A DNA stretch of 64,000 nt, from assembly GCA_016744705.1 (NCBI GenBank), contig JADGDU010000026.1, positions 1 through 64,000 of the forward strand, given 5' to 3'. Below, piece after piece: positions 34,402-43,592 of this stretch (positions within the stretch are counted from its first letter, which is position 1; each line of letters begins with the position of its first letter). The translations under genes and the position numbers were made by a program. Below the pieces are notes generated by a model. That model saw nothing but the letters and a program-made list of their open reading frames with translations. It had not been told where the DNA came from and ran no database searches. The DNA is from Candidatus Krumholzibacteriia bacterium (lineage in GTDB: Bacteria; Krumholzibacteriota; Krumholzibacteriia; LZORAL124-64-63).

Positions 34402-35715
34402 TCAGACTTCAGGATTGTCCGGATGGAGTTCTGAGGCAGCGGCCTGTCCCCCCACCCAGCCGGTGGAAAAGGCCCCCATCATATTGAACCCGCCGGTGTC
34501 CGCGTCCACGTTGAGCAACTCGCCGATGATGTACAACCCAGGTACCAGTTTCGATTCCATGGTTTTGGGATTCACCTCGGCTGTATCGACACCCCCCGCG
34601 GTGACGATGGCCTCTTTGAAACTGCCGTAGCCACTCAATTTGAAACGGTAATCTTTGAGGAAATTCAACAGGGTTTTGCGTTGTTTGGCGTTGATCTGAT
34701 GGCACGGAGTATCTTCGGCTGCATCACAGGCTCTCAGGGCCACAGGGATCAGGCCTTTCGGCAGCAATCCGCTTAACAAATCCTGCCAGGTGCGCAATTC
34801 CTTGTTTTCAAGATCCCGGATCAATCGGGCATCCAGTTTTTTGCGGTCCAGTGCCGGCTTGAGGTCGATGGCCAGCTCCAGTTTTTTACCTTCGTCGAGA
34901 GCCGCCACGGCGATGCGGCTAAGCTCCAGAATGATGGGACCAGACAACCCCGTTTCGATAAAAGTGAGGTCACCAAATTCCCGCCGAGCCAGTTTGCCTT
35001 CAATCCAGAGAGTGGCTTCGATGTTGCGCAGGGCCAAGCGGCGCACTCCGGGTGGAGGAGCACCTGGAGCGCAAAGAGGAACCAGGGAAGGGCGCGGCTT
35101 GATGATGGTATGGCCCAGATCCTCTACCAGGCGGTAGCCATCCCCACTGGAGCCCGTGGAAATGTAGGACATGCCTCCGGTGGCCAACAAGACCACGGCT
35201 GCTTCCAGAGAGTGAGCCCCACGCAAACCGCCACTGCCTTTGGTGCCATTTTCACTAAAGAGGTCGTAATGCAAACCACTGATGCGCCCCTCAGCTACAT
35301 CCAGGCCCCTGACTCTCACGCCGCGAATGACTTCCACGCCCAGATTTTCGACCCATTTCTCCAATGTCTTAGCCACATCCACAGCACTATCACTTTGGGG
35401 AAAAACGCGTCCCCCGCGTTCCACTTTCGTGGGCAGGTCTTCCGAGTGAAGCAGCTCCAACAGATCTTCGGAAAAAAAGCGCGCAAAGGATTGGCGCAGA
35501 AAGCGCCCTCCCTTGCCAAAATGTTTGATAAATTCGCCCGAGGCCAGGGTATTGGTAATGTTGCACCGACCCTTGCCGCTAATGCGAATTTTACGGCCCA
35601 CCTGGCGCATACGTTCCAGCAGGATAACGTCGGCTCCGAGAGAGGCGGCGCGGCCGGCGGCCAGCATGCCAGCCGCTCCCGCTCCCACCACAATAATTTT
35701 CCGGCACTCTGACAC
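34402..35715 (-). CDS. NAD(P)/FAD-dependent oxidoreductase, HI0933/BaiN family
   Basis: A 437-residue flavoprotein of the YhiN/HI0933 group. The FAD motif IIVVGAGAAGMLAAGRAASLG opens the protein, and the C-terminal block NVDADTGGFNMMGAFSTGWVGG is the family signature. One member (BaiN) acts on bile acids, but most are of unknown substrate. The start is GTG 35715, eight bases after the LolA-like stop; the extra N-terminal frame upstream lies inside that gene. It is probably co-transcribed with it. Confidence 0.9.
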   Translation of the reverse strand: MSECRKIIVVGAGAAGMLAAGRAASLGADVILLERMRQVGRKIRISGKGRCNITNTLASGEFIKHFGKGGRFLRQSFARFFSEDLLELLHSEDLPTKVERGGRVFPQSDSAVDVAKTLEKWVENLGVEVIRGVRVRGLDVAEGRISGLHYDLFSENGTKGSGGLRGAHSLEAAVVLLATGGMSYISTGSSGDGYRLVEDLGHTIIKPRPSLVPLCAPGAPPPGVRRLALRNIEATLWIEGKLARREFGDLTFIETGLSGPIILELSRIAVAALDEGKKLELAIDLKPALDRKKLDARLIRDLENKELRTWQDLLSGLLPKGLIPVALRACDAAEDTPCHQINAKQRKTLLNFLKDYRFKLSGYGSFKEAIVTAGGVDTAEVNPKTMESKLVPGLYIIGELLNVDADTGGFNMMGAFSTGWVGGQAAASELHPDNPEV

Positions 35716-35722
35716 TTTAACT

Positions 35723-36484
35723 CTACTTCGTTTCCAGAAGGGATTGGACATCCGCAGGCAAGTCAAACGTACCTTCAGGGATCTCCACATCAAATGTTTG
35801 CTCGTCAAAAGTCATGACCATTTCCTGCATGCCCATCAAGATCTGACGCACATGAAAGGGTGAAGTCACACCTTCGACTTCTCGGTAATCTGTAAGATAA
35901 GCATCGACAGTAATGCGGCCCATTTCGTTCAACAGAACAGAGCTGGTTTTCAGCAACAGGCCACTGTCCACAGCGAAGAAATTTAATTCCGGTTCGCCTT
36001 CGCCCTCAAGAGGAAGCATCTCCACCTTGTAGCAATCCACTTCTTCCACTTTTTCCACACCCAAATTGGTGGCGCTCTGGTAATAATCTTTCCAAACAGC
36101 CCAGGGGTTAAACTGCGCCATACGCCGGGACATGGCCAACTCGGTACCCGCCTTTACTTTGGACCCCGTCATCATGCTTTTTTCCCAAGCCACAGTCCCG
36201 TCAAATCCCTCTTCCATATTGCCAAAGGCATCGGAGGTGATGGTCGTGTGGATCTGGTTGGGTGCTTTTTTATAAACCAGGATTTTGGCGCTGATGCCCA
36301 TGGCCGGCATGGAGAAAGTGCCTGTAGCCGACATGGTTGAGCGGCCTTCCCATACTTCGAGCCCCCCTGATGCGTCGATAAATTTATTGATAACTTTTTC
36401 TGCTGTGGGCAGGTCATCAGCCCACAAGATGGAAGGCAGCGACAGCAGCAACAGAACCAGACTCAGTGTAGTAATTTTCTTCAA
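35723..36484 (-). CDS. LolA-like outer-membrane lipoprotein-sorting protein
   Basis: A 253-residue periplasmic protein. A Sec signal peptide (about residues 1-22, ending LWADD) is followed by a half-barrel-like pattern of strands seen in LolA/LolB-type lipoprotein carriers. The start is TTG 36484, with GGAGG eight bases ahead. The preceding gene, an S41 protease lipoprotein, lies only 15 bases away, so both are probably transcribed together. True LolA is shorter; this may be a related lipid-binding protein. Confidence 0.8.
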   Translation of the reverse strand: MKKITTLSLVLLLLSLPSILWADDLPTAEKVINKFIDASGGLEVWEGRSTMSATGTFSMPAMGISAKILVYKKAPNQIHTTITSDAFGNMEEGFDGTVAWEKSMMTGSKVKAGTELAMSRRMAQFNPWAVWKDYYQSATNLGVEKVEEVDCYKVEMLPLEGEGEPELNFFAVDSGLLLKTSSVLLNEMGRITVDAYLTDYREVEGVTSPFHVRQILMGMQEMVMTFDEQTFDVEIPEGTFDLPADVQSLLETK

Positions 36485-36499
36485 AAGAATTCCTCCGTT

Positions 36500-37870
36500 T
36501 TATGGTTGAAGCAGCCACTTGCGAGCTGCTTCCAGAATGGGATCGCCTTGGGATTGCAAATTTTCACGGGTGAGCAATACTTCCACATCGGGAATCACGC
36601 CCACTCCTTCAAGAACTTCTCCGCCTTCGGAGATGTAATTGGCAATGGCATACTGGAAGCCATCACCGTTGGGAAGCTTTTCGATCATGGATGGCAAAGC
36701 CGCTCCGGCTGTACCCATGCCAAAGACCTGCACAAGCCCCAAGTCCTGCAGACCACCGGCAAAAATCTCACTGGTGGAAGCACTCAGATCATCAATGAGC
36801 ACCGCCACCCGGCCATCATAACCGTTGGCCCGGGGATTGATGATAAAGTTGAATTCGCCGGTACGCATGATCATAGTACCCAGGCGAGAACCTTTTTCTT
36901 CAACAAACCAGCCAGCCATGCCCATGGCCATGGCCCCGAGTCCTCCAGGATTCCCCCGCAGATCGATGATCACGCCGGGCAGGTCACGGAAAGACTCCAT
37001 CGCCTTGTTGTAATCGCCCATGACGGTCATCACGTCCAGAAAGAAATTAAAACCGAAGTAGCCGATGTCGCCATCGATAATCTCCTCGCGGGTCCAAACC
37101 ATGACCTCAGGCAAGTTGCCCATGGTGAAAGGATGACCAGGAGCCAGACCAAGCTCCAATTCAAATTCCACTTCCTGATTGTTGAAATCCAGGAAAACGA
37201 CAGGAATGACATCGCCTTCATCACCGCCAAGCCTGGCCTCCACAGAACGGCTCATCACCATGCCGGCGGTGGTCTGACCCTGCACATATTCCAACAACCT
37301 GGCCAGGCGTTCATCCAGACTTACGGATTCGATGCTGATGATTTCCCAACCGGGCTTAACTCCCAGGGCAGCGGCGGATGAGGCCGGGTCCACACGGGTG
37401 ACCAACGCATGTTGATCCACAACCCGCAGATCCAAGCCACTGTGGCCCGCAATTCCGGAATGGCTGAGTTGTCGGCCATCACCTTGGCCGCCACCGGTAC
37501 CGGTACCGGCGGCATCGTCGTAAACATCGGCCGGGTAGATGACAAAGTGGGATTGCTCAAGGCGTTGGATCATGTCCTGCATGGGACGACGGGCTTCGGC
37601 CATGGTGGCGGCGGCCTTAACCTCGGGCCGCAGTTCTGCACCAATGGCAGGCCAATCCAGGCCTCCGAGGGTTTCGTCGTAGTGTTTTTCGGAGATGGTT
37701 GTCCATACCATGTCGAATGATTCCAGGTTGAGTTGGCTTTGTTCGGGGGTTAACGGGAGGGGGCTGTCGTTGTTTTTGGGGTTTTGGTTGGAAGTGGCAC
37801 AGCCTAGGAGAAACAGTGGGAGGATTAGGCTGAGGGTCAGGGCTTTTAGGGGGCTTATGGGTTCTCTCAC
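36500..37870 (-). CDS. S41-family (C-terminal processing-type) lipoprotein peptidase with PDZ domain
   Basis: A 456-residue lipoprotein. The signal ends in LFLLGC (residue 24). A helical N-terminal part (about 45-110) precedes a PDZ domain (about 140-200, LDLRVVDQHALVTRV). The S41 catalytic domain has IIDLRGNPGG and the nucleophile block DDLSASTSEIFAGG near residue 360; a lysine partner is not obvious, so the tricorn-type rather than the CtpA-type arrangement is possible. The start is GTG 37870. It probably cleaves exposed C-termini of envelope proteins. Confidence 0.88.
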   Translation of the reverse strand: MREPISPLKALTLSLILPLFLLGCATSNQNPKNNDSPLPLTPEQSQLNLESFDMVWTTISEKHYDETLGGLDWPAIGAELRPEVKAAATMAEARRPMQDMIQRLEQSHFVIYPADVYDDAAGTGTGGGQGDGRQLSHSGIAGHSGLDLRVVDQHALVTRVDPASSAAALGVKPGWEIISIESVSLDERLARLLEYVQGQTTAGMVMSRSVEARLGGDEGDVIPVVFLDFNNQEVEFELELGLAPGHPFTMGNLPEVMVWTREEIIDGDIGYFGFNFFLDVMTVMGDYNKAMESFRDLPGVIIDLRGNPGGLGAMAMGMAGWFVEEKGSRLGTMIMRTGEFNFIINPRANGYDGRVAVLIDDLSASTSEIFAGGLQDLGLVQVFGMGTAGAALPSMIEKLPNGDGFQYAIANYISEGGEVLEGVGVIPDVEVLLTRENLQSQGDPILEAARKWLLQP

Positions 37871-37951
37871 GGGAAATCCATTCTTTTGGTGTAGATTTGG
37901 GTTTTTCTATTTGCCTAAGTGTGGAAGGAATTTCCAAATCTGTAAACAAAA

Positions 37952-38151
37952 GGTTGTGCCTTTGAAATTGTGTCTGGGCTGACAATGATGATTTGAACCT
38001 TTGCGAGGCGGATTACATCGCCAGAAGTGGCAACTAGAGCAATCTTAGGTGGGAGCAAATTGACGGTTTCATAAAAAAAGCAACCAAAAGACAACCCCTC
38101 ACCGGAAAGGCATTGCGCACAGAAATCAGACACAATTTCAGAGGCACAACC
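37952..38151. mobile_element. 200-bp MITE-like element with 25-bp terminal inverted repeats
   Basis: The left arm (37952-37976) reads GGTTGTGCC followed by TTTGAAATTGTGTCTG; the right arm (38127-38151) is its reverse complement with one mismatch in 25. The element is exactly 200 bases, too short to encode a protein, and sits in the promoter gap of the S41 gene with its right end six bases from the kinase stop. ATCTGT occurs just outside the right end and again eight bases outside the left end, which might be a trace of target duplication. No transposase is in the window. A structured RNA or a long operator are alternatives. Confidence 0.5.
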
Positions 38152-38157
38152 ATCTGT

Positions 38158-39681
38158 TCAGTCGAGCAAACCCTCTAAAACATCCATAAACTCCCTCAAT
38201 TCATAAGGCTTCTTCAAGCAAGCCTGAAACCCATGATCCTTATACTGAGCCATCACCGGATCATCAGAATATCCGCTGGAAACCACGACCTTGGCCTCGG
38301 CATCCAACCGCAAAATGTGAGTGATGGCTTCCTTCCCTCCCATACCGCCGGGAATGGTCAAATCCATGATGACGACATCAATGGGGTGGCCGTCTTCAAT
38401 GGCCTGTCGATAAATCTCGACTGCTGTGTCGCCTTCGGCTGCACATAAAGTTTCAACCCCCATGGTCTTGGCAACCGACTCAGCCATATCCAGAATCATT
38501 TCCTCATCGTCCATAATGAGCAAGCGACGGCGGCACAATTTCGATTCAGATTCCTCAGGATATTTTGTGACGCCCCGCAAGTTTCGGGCAACGGGCAGCT
38601 GAATGCAGAAATTGGCACCAGTTCCCACCTCTGATAACAACTCCAAAGATCCGCCGTGATCATTTATGATAGAGTGCGCCGTGGCAAGGCCCAGGCCTTT
38701 GCCTTCGCTGCGGGTGGTGAAAAATGGGTCAAATATTTTTTTAGCCAGTGCCGGTTTGATACCCGGTCCCTGATCGGTGACATTCACTCTGACATAGGAG
38801 CCAGAGGGTAAGATCGGATTTAAGGTCGCATTGTGCTCATGACTCCGGCAACAAACATGGATGTGGCCCCCCTCGGGCATGGCTTGCATTGCATTGAGCA
38901 AGAGGTTCTGAAAAACCTGAGCCAACTGGCCACTGCAGGCTGCCACCAGTGGCAAGTCGGCCTGACAGTCGATAATGAGATTACAATTGGACCCACTGAG
39001 TACCAGGTCCCTGGCTTCGAGAATACAAAGTTCTATGTTCACCGGTTCCAGAGATGGAGTCCCGCCCCGACTGAAGGTCAAAAGACGATCCGTCAATTCC
39101 TGCGATCGCTTCAAAGCCTTTTGCGCTTTGTTCAAATGCGTGTTGGATTCCTCCACATCGGCAGTCATTTGTGCCAATTCGAGGTTACCGCGGATGATTG
39201 TCAGCAGGTTGTTAAAATCATGGGCCAGGCCCCCGGCCAGGGTGCCGATGGTGCTCAACTTATCAGCCTGGGCAATGGCTGATTCCACATTTTTGCGCTG
39301 AGTAATATCAAGATGGAATCCAAGGGCGCGTAAAGGCTTACCCTCTTCATTTCGAGAGATGATTCGGCCCCAGTTTAAAATCCACTTCCACTGTCCGTCG
39401 CTCGTGCGCATGCGATGTTCGACTTCAAAATTCTTTTGCCCCTCTACTTCATGAGCCTCAACTGCTTTATTAACTTTTGCCATATCATCGGGATGCACAT
39501 GGTTTAGCCAAAAATTCAAATCGGATTCCACCTCTTTAGGTGAGTAACCCAGCATTGCCCCCCATTCAGGGCTACGATAGAGCTCATCGGTGACCATGTT
39601 GTGATCCCAAAAACCGAGTTGAGCAACTTCGAGTGCCAAGTTGAGGATCTCATCGTTTGTATGCTGAGGTTGTTGAGGCAA
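38158..39681 (-). CDS. Soluble PAS hybrid histidine kinase with receiver
   Basis: A 507-residue protein. A PAS domain (about residues 15-130, LGFWDHNMVTDELY to LGFHLDITQRK) is followed by HisKA with His near 154 (GGLAHDFNNLLTII). A GHKL ATPase (DQGPGIK, GKGLGLATAHS) and a C-terminal receiver with VVIMDLTIPGG follow. It has the same architecture as the kinase at 26710 but lacks membrane helices. The start is TTG 39681. No response-regulator gene is adjacent. The S41 gene begins 288 bases downstream, across the 200-bp inverted-repeat element. Confidence 0.92.
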   Translation of the reverse strand: MPQQPQHTNDEILNLALEVAQLGFWDHNMVTDELYRSPEWGAMLGYSPKEVESDLNFWLNHVHPDDMAKVNKAVEAHEVEGQKNFEVEHRMRTSDGQWKWILNWGRIISRNEEGKPLRALGFHLDITQRKNVESAIAQADKLSTIGTLAGGLAHDFNNLLTIIRGNLELAQMTADVEESNTHLNKAQKALKRSQELTDRLLTFSRGGTPSLEPVNIELCILEARDLVLSGSNCNLIIDCQADLPLVAACSGQLAQVFQNLLLNAMQAMPEGGHIHVCCRSHEHNATLNPILPSGSYVRVNVTDQGPGIKPALAKKIFDPFFTTRSEGKGLGLATAHSIINDHGGSLELLSEVGTGANFCIQLPVARNLRGVTKYPEESESKLCRRRLLIMDDEEMILDMAESVAKTMGVETLCAAEGDTAVEIYRQAIEDGHPIDVVIMDLTIPGGMGGKEAITHILRLDAEAKVVVSSGYSDDPVMAQYKDHGFQACLKKPYELREFMDVLEGLLD

Positions 39682-39804
39682 GGGCCGATCCTTTCTCGGG
39701 AATTTGTGTTGAATGTTGACAGTTTACTCTACTTGTCCATATGTTCCCATCCAATCTTTTCTCAGCCCCAGTGGGCAATTCGGTTTTCTGGAGGCTGCTG
39801 GCAA

Positions 39805-41073
39805 TTGAATGAATCGCTCTCCACCCAACAAGCCAGAAAGCTGGCCCTGCTCTCACAGAGAGTGCCACCAAAGAATCAAGCAGGCCCTGCCGTTGCGGCA
39901 ACCCTCGCCGCCATTGAACACCTTGGATATATCCAGATCGATACTATCTCAGTCATCCAGCGTGCCCATCATCACACTCTGTGGAACCGCAACCCTCGGT
40001 ACAAAGCTTCCCAGCTCGATCAACTGCTTACTGACAAAAAGGTGTTTGAGTACTGGTCTCATGCGGCGGCTTATCTGCCTTTTCGTGACTACCGATTTAG
40101 TTTGCCCCGCAAACATGCACTGGCCACGGGGGAACAGAACCACTGGTACGAGCGCGATGAGCAGATGATGAAATTAGTGCTTAAGCGCATTGCCACCGAA
40201 GGTCCGTTGATGGCCAAAGATTTTGAGCACACCGGGAAACGCGTCGGGGAATGGAAAACCAAACCCGCCAAGCGCGCCCTCGAATATCTATTCATGCAGG
40301 GTGACCTTATGATTCCCTGCCGTCAAAACTTTCATAAGGTTTATGATCTTACTGAACGAGTCTTGCCCGCAGGAATCGACACCACTCTGCCGAGCCCCGA
40401 ACAATACGCCAGATTTCTGATCACGGGATATTTGCGAGCCAACGGCTTGGGTCAGGCTTCGGAAATGGCCTATTTGCTAAGCGGCACAAAGCCACTTGTT
40501 TCAGCAACCTTGCAGGACATGCTTTCTGCTGGGGAATTGCTACACCTTCGTATCGGCGACCAACTCTACTTTGCCTTGCCCTCAGCGCTGGAATTGCTAA
40601 GCAAACCATTAGCGCGCCGAAAGCTAAAAATCCTCTCCCCATTCGACAACCTTCTCATCCAGCGTAAGCGCATGAAGGCACTGTTTGGGTTTGACTACCT
40701 CATTGAGTGCTATGTCCCTGAGCCCAAACGTCGGTATGGTTACTTTTCTCTGCCTATTTTGTGGGATGGAAAGCTGGTCGCCCGGATGGATTGCAAGACC
40801 GAGAGAAGTGAATCTCTGCTGCATATTAATCATCTTGCACTGGAGCCATCAGTCTTGAAAACGGAAGCGTTGCTGGTGGCTTTGCAAAAGGAATTGGGAT
40901 CATTCATGCAATTCAATCATTGTCGCAAGCTTCAACTACACAAGACTACCCCAGCTAAAATCAAACCGGCATTACAGGTTTTGCTTAACTCAGGGGCGAC
41001 TCACAAATCCCCAGGGGCCGGGAGGTTTCCTTCGGATCCAGACATGGATAGTAAGGAACTTGATCAGAACTGA
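39805..41073 (+). CDS. YcaQ/AlkX-like crosslink-repair DNA glycosylase (winged-helix)
   Basis: A 422-residue member of the YcaQ family, DNA glycosylases that unhook interstrand crosslinks. The catalytic QxD motif is seen in YIQIDTISVIQRAHHHTLWNR (about residues 50-70 of this start). The frame is open far upstream but overlaps the divergent kinase gene. TTG 39805, behind GGAGG, is the natural start and gives the usual family length. Its last 89 bases overlap the convergent anti-sigma gene; the C-terminal 30 residues look unlike the family. Confidence 0.85.
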   Translation: MNESLSTQQARKLALLSQRVPPKNQAGPAVAATLAAIEHLGYIQIDTISVIQRAHHHTLWNRNPRYKASQLDQLLTDKKVFEYWSHAAAYLPFRDYRFSLPRKHALATGEQNHWYERDEQMMKLVLKRIATEGPLMAKDFEHTGKRVGEWKTKPAKRALEYLFMQGDLMIPCRQNFHKVYDLTERVLPAGIDTTLPSPEQYARFLITGYLRANGLGQASEMAYLLSGTKPLVSATLQDMLSAGELLHLRIGDQLYFALPSALELLSKPLARRKLKILSPFDNLLIQRKRMKALFGFDYLIECYVPEPKRRYGYFSLPILWDGKLVARMDCKTERSESLLHINHLALEPSVLKTEALLVALQKELGSFMQFNHCRKLQLHKTTPAKIKPALQVLLNSGATHKSPGAGRFPSDPDMDSKELDQN

Positions 41074-41485
41074 TTTCAGGAATAAGAGTCGCCTTTGGAC
41101 GGAAATCCATTTTCAGCATCTGTGCTGTTATTTCAGAATATCCCAGCGGAACGGATGGTTGCTCGCTCCGTATCCCATCTTGATTCCAGAGGAAGAGAAA
41201 GACCAAAGAGGCGGCCACAGCCAAAGGCGCCACAAGCACCCGCCATGGGGAGCGGGACGCCTTCGGCGATTCTTTAAATTCTGCCTGAATTCGCTGGCTG
41301 AAATCGGGCGAGACATCTTCACTGGGCAGAGCCACAAAGGCCCTCTTGGTGGACATTAAAAGATCCATCATCTCCTGGCAGGAGGAACAAGTTGAGAGGT
41401 GATCTTGAATGACCAAGACCCTGCTCTCTGCCAATTCCCCATCCAGATAGGCGCTGAGGTCAGCAGTAATTTCAGAGCATTTCAT
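40985..41485 (-). CDS. Membrane-anchored zinc-finger anti-sigma factor
   Basis: A 166-residue protein with the ZAS-type zinc-binding pattern H29-x3-C33-x2-C36 (DHLSTCSSC). A membrane helix lies at about residues 83-103, followed by a periplasmic tail of about 60 residues. It would hold the ECF sigma factor inactive until a signal across the membrane releases it. Its ATG overlaps the stop of the sigma gene (ATGA), a common arrangement. Its 3' end overlaps the YcaQ-like gene on the other strand by 89 bases. Confidence 0.9.
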   Translation of the reverse strand: MKCSEITADLSAYLDGELAESRVLVIQDHLSTCSSCQEMMDLLMSTKRAFVALPSEDVSPDFSQRIQAEFKESPKASRSPWRVLVAPLAVAASLVFLFLWNQDGIRSEQPSVPLGYSEITAQMLKMDFRPKATLIPEISSDQVPYYPCLDPKETSRPLGICESPLS

Positions 41486-42072
41486 AAGCTTGCCTCCCCG
41501 TGCAGAATAGGTTTTAGGATCTGAGCCAATTGCAATCTCGCATGGTGCACTCGAGACTTTACCGTTCCCACCGGAACGTTCAAAACGTCCGACATTTCAA
41601 GATAGGAAAGCTCTTCCCAATCCCTCAACAGCAAGGCCACTTGGTGTTTGCTTTCTAATTGTTGCACTGCCAACCGAACGGAATGTTCCCGCTCGTGGAT
41701 TTGCAGTTGCTCCAGCACCCCCGGCCTTTGGTCCGGACAGTCCGGCATCACGTTTGAATCCTCCTGGGTGCTGTCCAGAACTTCAAATTTTCGGCGGCGG
41801 GATTTAGTCCTGATCCACCGGTGACAGACATTCCCGGCCAGGGAATAAAGCCAGGTACGGAACCTAGCTTTACCTTGAAAAGATGAAGATGAACGAAAAA
41901 CCTGCAGGAAAACCTCCTGAGCCAAATCTTCAGCATCCACTCTATCAGCACCCGTTTTCCAGCGCACAAACTGAAAGACCCGGCTTTGGTACCGCTCAAG
42001 CAATAAATCCATCGCGCCGGACTGACCAGCGCGATGTTGAAGAATCAGCTTTTCATCGCTGACGGGTGTCAT
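41482..42072 (-). CDS. ECF-type RNA polymerase sigma factor
   Basis: A 196-residue extracytoplasmic-function sigma factor. Region 2 (about residues 15-95) carries ERYQSRVFQFVRWKTG and the -10 binding helix WLYSLAGNVCHRWIR. Region 4 (about 130-190) has the helix-turn-helix LSYLEMSDVLNVPVGTVKSRVHHAR. Region 3 is absent, as usual. Both ends overlap neighbouring genes by four bases (ATGA). I see no sigma-specific promoter that I can trust. Confidence 0.95.
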   Translation of the reverse strand: MTPVSDEKLILQHRAGQSGAMDLLLERYQSRVFQFVRWKTGADRVDAEDLAQEVFLQVFRSSSSFQGKARFRTWLYSLAGNVCHRWIRTKSRRRKFEVLDSTQEDSNVMPDCPDQRPGVLEQLQIHEREHSVRLAVQQLESKHQVALLLRDWEELSYLEMSDVLNVPVGTVKSRVHHARLQLAQILKPILHGEASL

Positions 42073-42659
42073 TTTCCGTCTTCGAAGTTCAGGTTCTGTG
42101 GGCGTCCAGGTAACGGCCGGGCATACATATCAGTGACGGGAACATCCATCCCCACTGTTTCAACTTTCAGATCATCCCAATAAACCAATCCTTCTCCACT
42201 CATGAGCAAGCCCATGGCGATATGGTCACTTTGCTCAGGGACATCTAATACGATGGAAAGATTGTGCCAATCCTTTGAGCCTTTAATGGGGCGAGATTGC
42301 ATGTTGTCGAAAGCAACCGATTTGCCATCAAAATCTACGCGCATCCACATTCCGGCATAATTCTCCACTTTGCTGCACTTAACATCCGCCGACAACCGAA
42401 TGCGCTTCCCTTTGTATTGGTCCGGAGAAAAAGTCTGGCTCATGGTGCCAAATTTCTTTTTTTTCGGGTCGTCAGACTTGATGAAAGCCACAGTGCCGCG
42501 ATCAGTTTTTTCAGTCCCAATGATGTATCCGTTGTAATCAGAACCCGATTTGCTCCATCCCGGTACATATCCTTCACCAGCCAGAGCTGCCCCGGTTGCC
42601 AGAGCCACCAAAGCCAAAATCATCACCAGTTGTCCAAGTTTTCCCTGATAATTCAACAT
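42069..42659 (-). CDS. Secreted beta-sandwich protein upstream of the sigma factor
   Basis: A 196-residue protein with a signal peptide (residues 1-28, ending ALAGEG). The mature part looks like a carbohydrate-binding-like beta-sandwich (RIRLSADVKCSKVENYAGMW, LSIVLDVPEQSDHIAMGLL, YWDDLKVE), as found fused to some AraC-type regulators and alone in some operons. ATG 42659 is chosen behind GGGGGAA. It is transcribed before the sigma and anti-sigma genes, so its product may be the target or the sensor of that system (inference). Confidence 0.75.
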   Translation of the reverse strand: MLNYQGKLGQLVMILALVALATGAALAGEGYVPGWSKSGSDYNGYIIGTEKTDRGTVAFIKSDDPKKKKFGTMSQTFSPDQYKGKRIRLSADVKCSKVENYAGMWMRVDFDGKSVAFDNMQSRPIKGSKDWHNLSIVLDVPEQSDHIAMGLLMSGEGLVYWDDLKVETVGMDVPVTDMYARPLPGRPQNLNFEDGK

Positions 42660-42773
42660 CAGATTCCCCCATGTCATAAGTTTCTTTCATCTCATCCGAA
42701 TGCGTCCGGAAGCTCCCTAACAAATGATGAGTGCCCGGTCCGGGCAAAAAGTTCAAAAAAAAGCAAAATTATT

Positions 42774-43481
42774 TTAATTCACGAAACTCATGGCCAAACC
42801 AATCATACCGCCAAAGACCCCACCCCAAACAACCAGCCACCCCAGATGTTTGCGGATCATCTCCTGGATGATCTCTTTGACCTGATTCGGCGTCAACTCT
42901 TCCAGCCGTTTGTCCACCACTGTCTCGACATGCTCGCGCACTGATTCCCCCAGGTCTGAGGATCCCATTTTGCCGGCAATGGCTTCACGAAATGAATCAG
43001 ATTCGGCAATTTCGATAAAGGCGTCATCAAATTTCTCGGCAAAGGGCTCGCGCAATGGCTCCAGGGCTGCGATACCACCGAGCATCCCCAGCATGCTGCC
43101 GAATTGGGATTCTTCCACCACTTCCAGGAATTTTCCGAAGAGAACTTCTTTGTCGATGGAGTCAACCAGGTCTTCCAGATCCGGTCCGGAGCTGCCGCCC
43201 GAAGGTTCCAGGAAGGCCGAAATATTTTCCACAGAGAAGAACTGTCCCATGATCAGGTCTTTGATTCCTGCCTTAAATTCCTCAAATCGGGAAGGGATAA
43301 CGCCGGATCCGTACAAAAAGGGAATCTTCTCGAAGAGCATGTAAATGGCCAGCCAATTGGTGATGGCGCCGGAGAAGGCAAAGAAGCCGACAGACTTCAG
43401 CTGGGGACCGTACATGGGGATATTAAATCCGATGGCGATCAAGGCCAAGGCCACCAGGTTGGTTGCTAAACTTTTACTCAT
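42774..43481 (-). CDS. DUF445-family membrane protein
   Basis: A 235-residue protein of the DUF445 (YheB-like) family. It has an N-terminal membrane helix pair, the GAITNWLAIYMLFEKIPF block with FLYGSGVIPSR, a long acidic helical middle with repeated amphipathic segments, and a terminal helix (VVWGGVFGGMIGLAMSF). ATG 43481 with AGGA ahead gives the family N-terminus. The function of DUF445 proteins is not established. A GC-rich palindrome (TGCCCGGTCCGGGCA) lies between its stop and the next gene. Confidence 0.85.
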   Translation of the reverse strand: MSKSLATNLVALALIAIGFNIPMYGPQLKSVGFFAFSGAITNWLAIYMLFEKIPFLYGSGVIPSRFEEFKAGIKDLIMGQFFSVENISAFLEPSGGSSGPDLEDLVDSIDKEVLFGKFLEVVEESQFGSMLGMLGGIAALEPLREPFAEKFDDAFIEIAESDSFREAIAGKMGSSDLGESVREHVETVVDKRLEELTPNQVKEIIQEMIRKHLGWLVVWGGVFGGMIGLAMSFVN

Positions 43482-43535
43482 AATAATCCTGTGTGTGAGG
43501 TTGGAAAATGAACACGAAAGGGCAGAGCCCAAAAC

Positions 43536-43558
43536 CAGAGGTTGAAAAGTAACCTCTG
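43536..43558 (-). terminator. Terminator hairpin after the tandem UvrA gene
   Basis: On the minus strand an 8-bp stem (CAGAGGTT / AACCTCTG) with a seven-base loop lies 34 bases after the stop and is followed by GTTTTGGG, a short T-run. Confidence 0.6.
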
Positions 43559-43592
43559 ACCGTGGTCTGGGGCAAGCTCAACCGACCAGACG

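Noticed and set aside
39601..39804. N-terminal 68 codons of the YcaQ-like open frame
   Set aside because: They overlap the divergent kinase gene and its promoter; TTG 39805 has a good ribosome binding site and yields the family length.
42731..42745. GC-rich palindrome TGCCCGGTCCGGGCA considered as a terminator or sigma operator
   Set aside because: It has no T-run on either strand and a one-base loop; it could be an operator, but nothing else supports a role.
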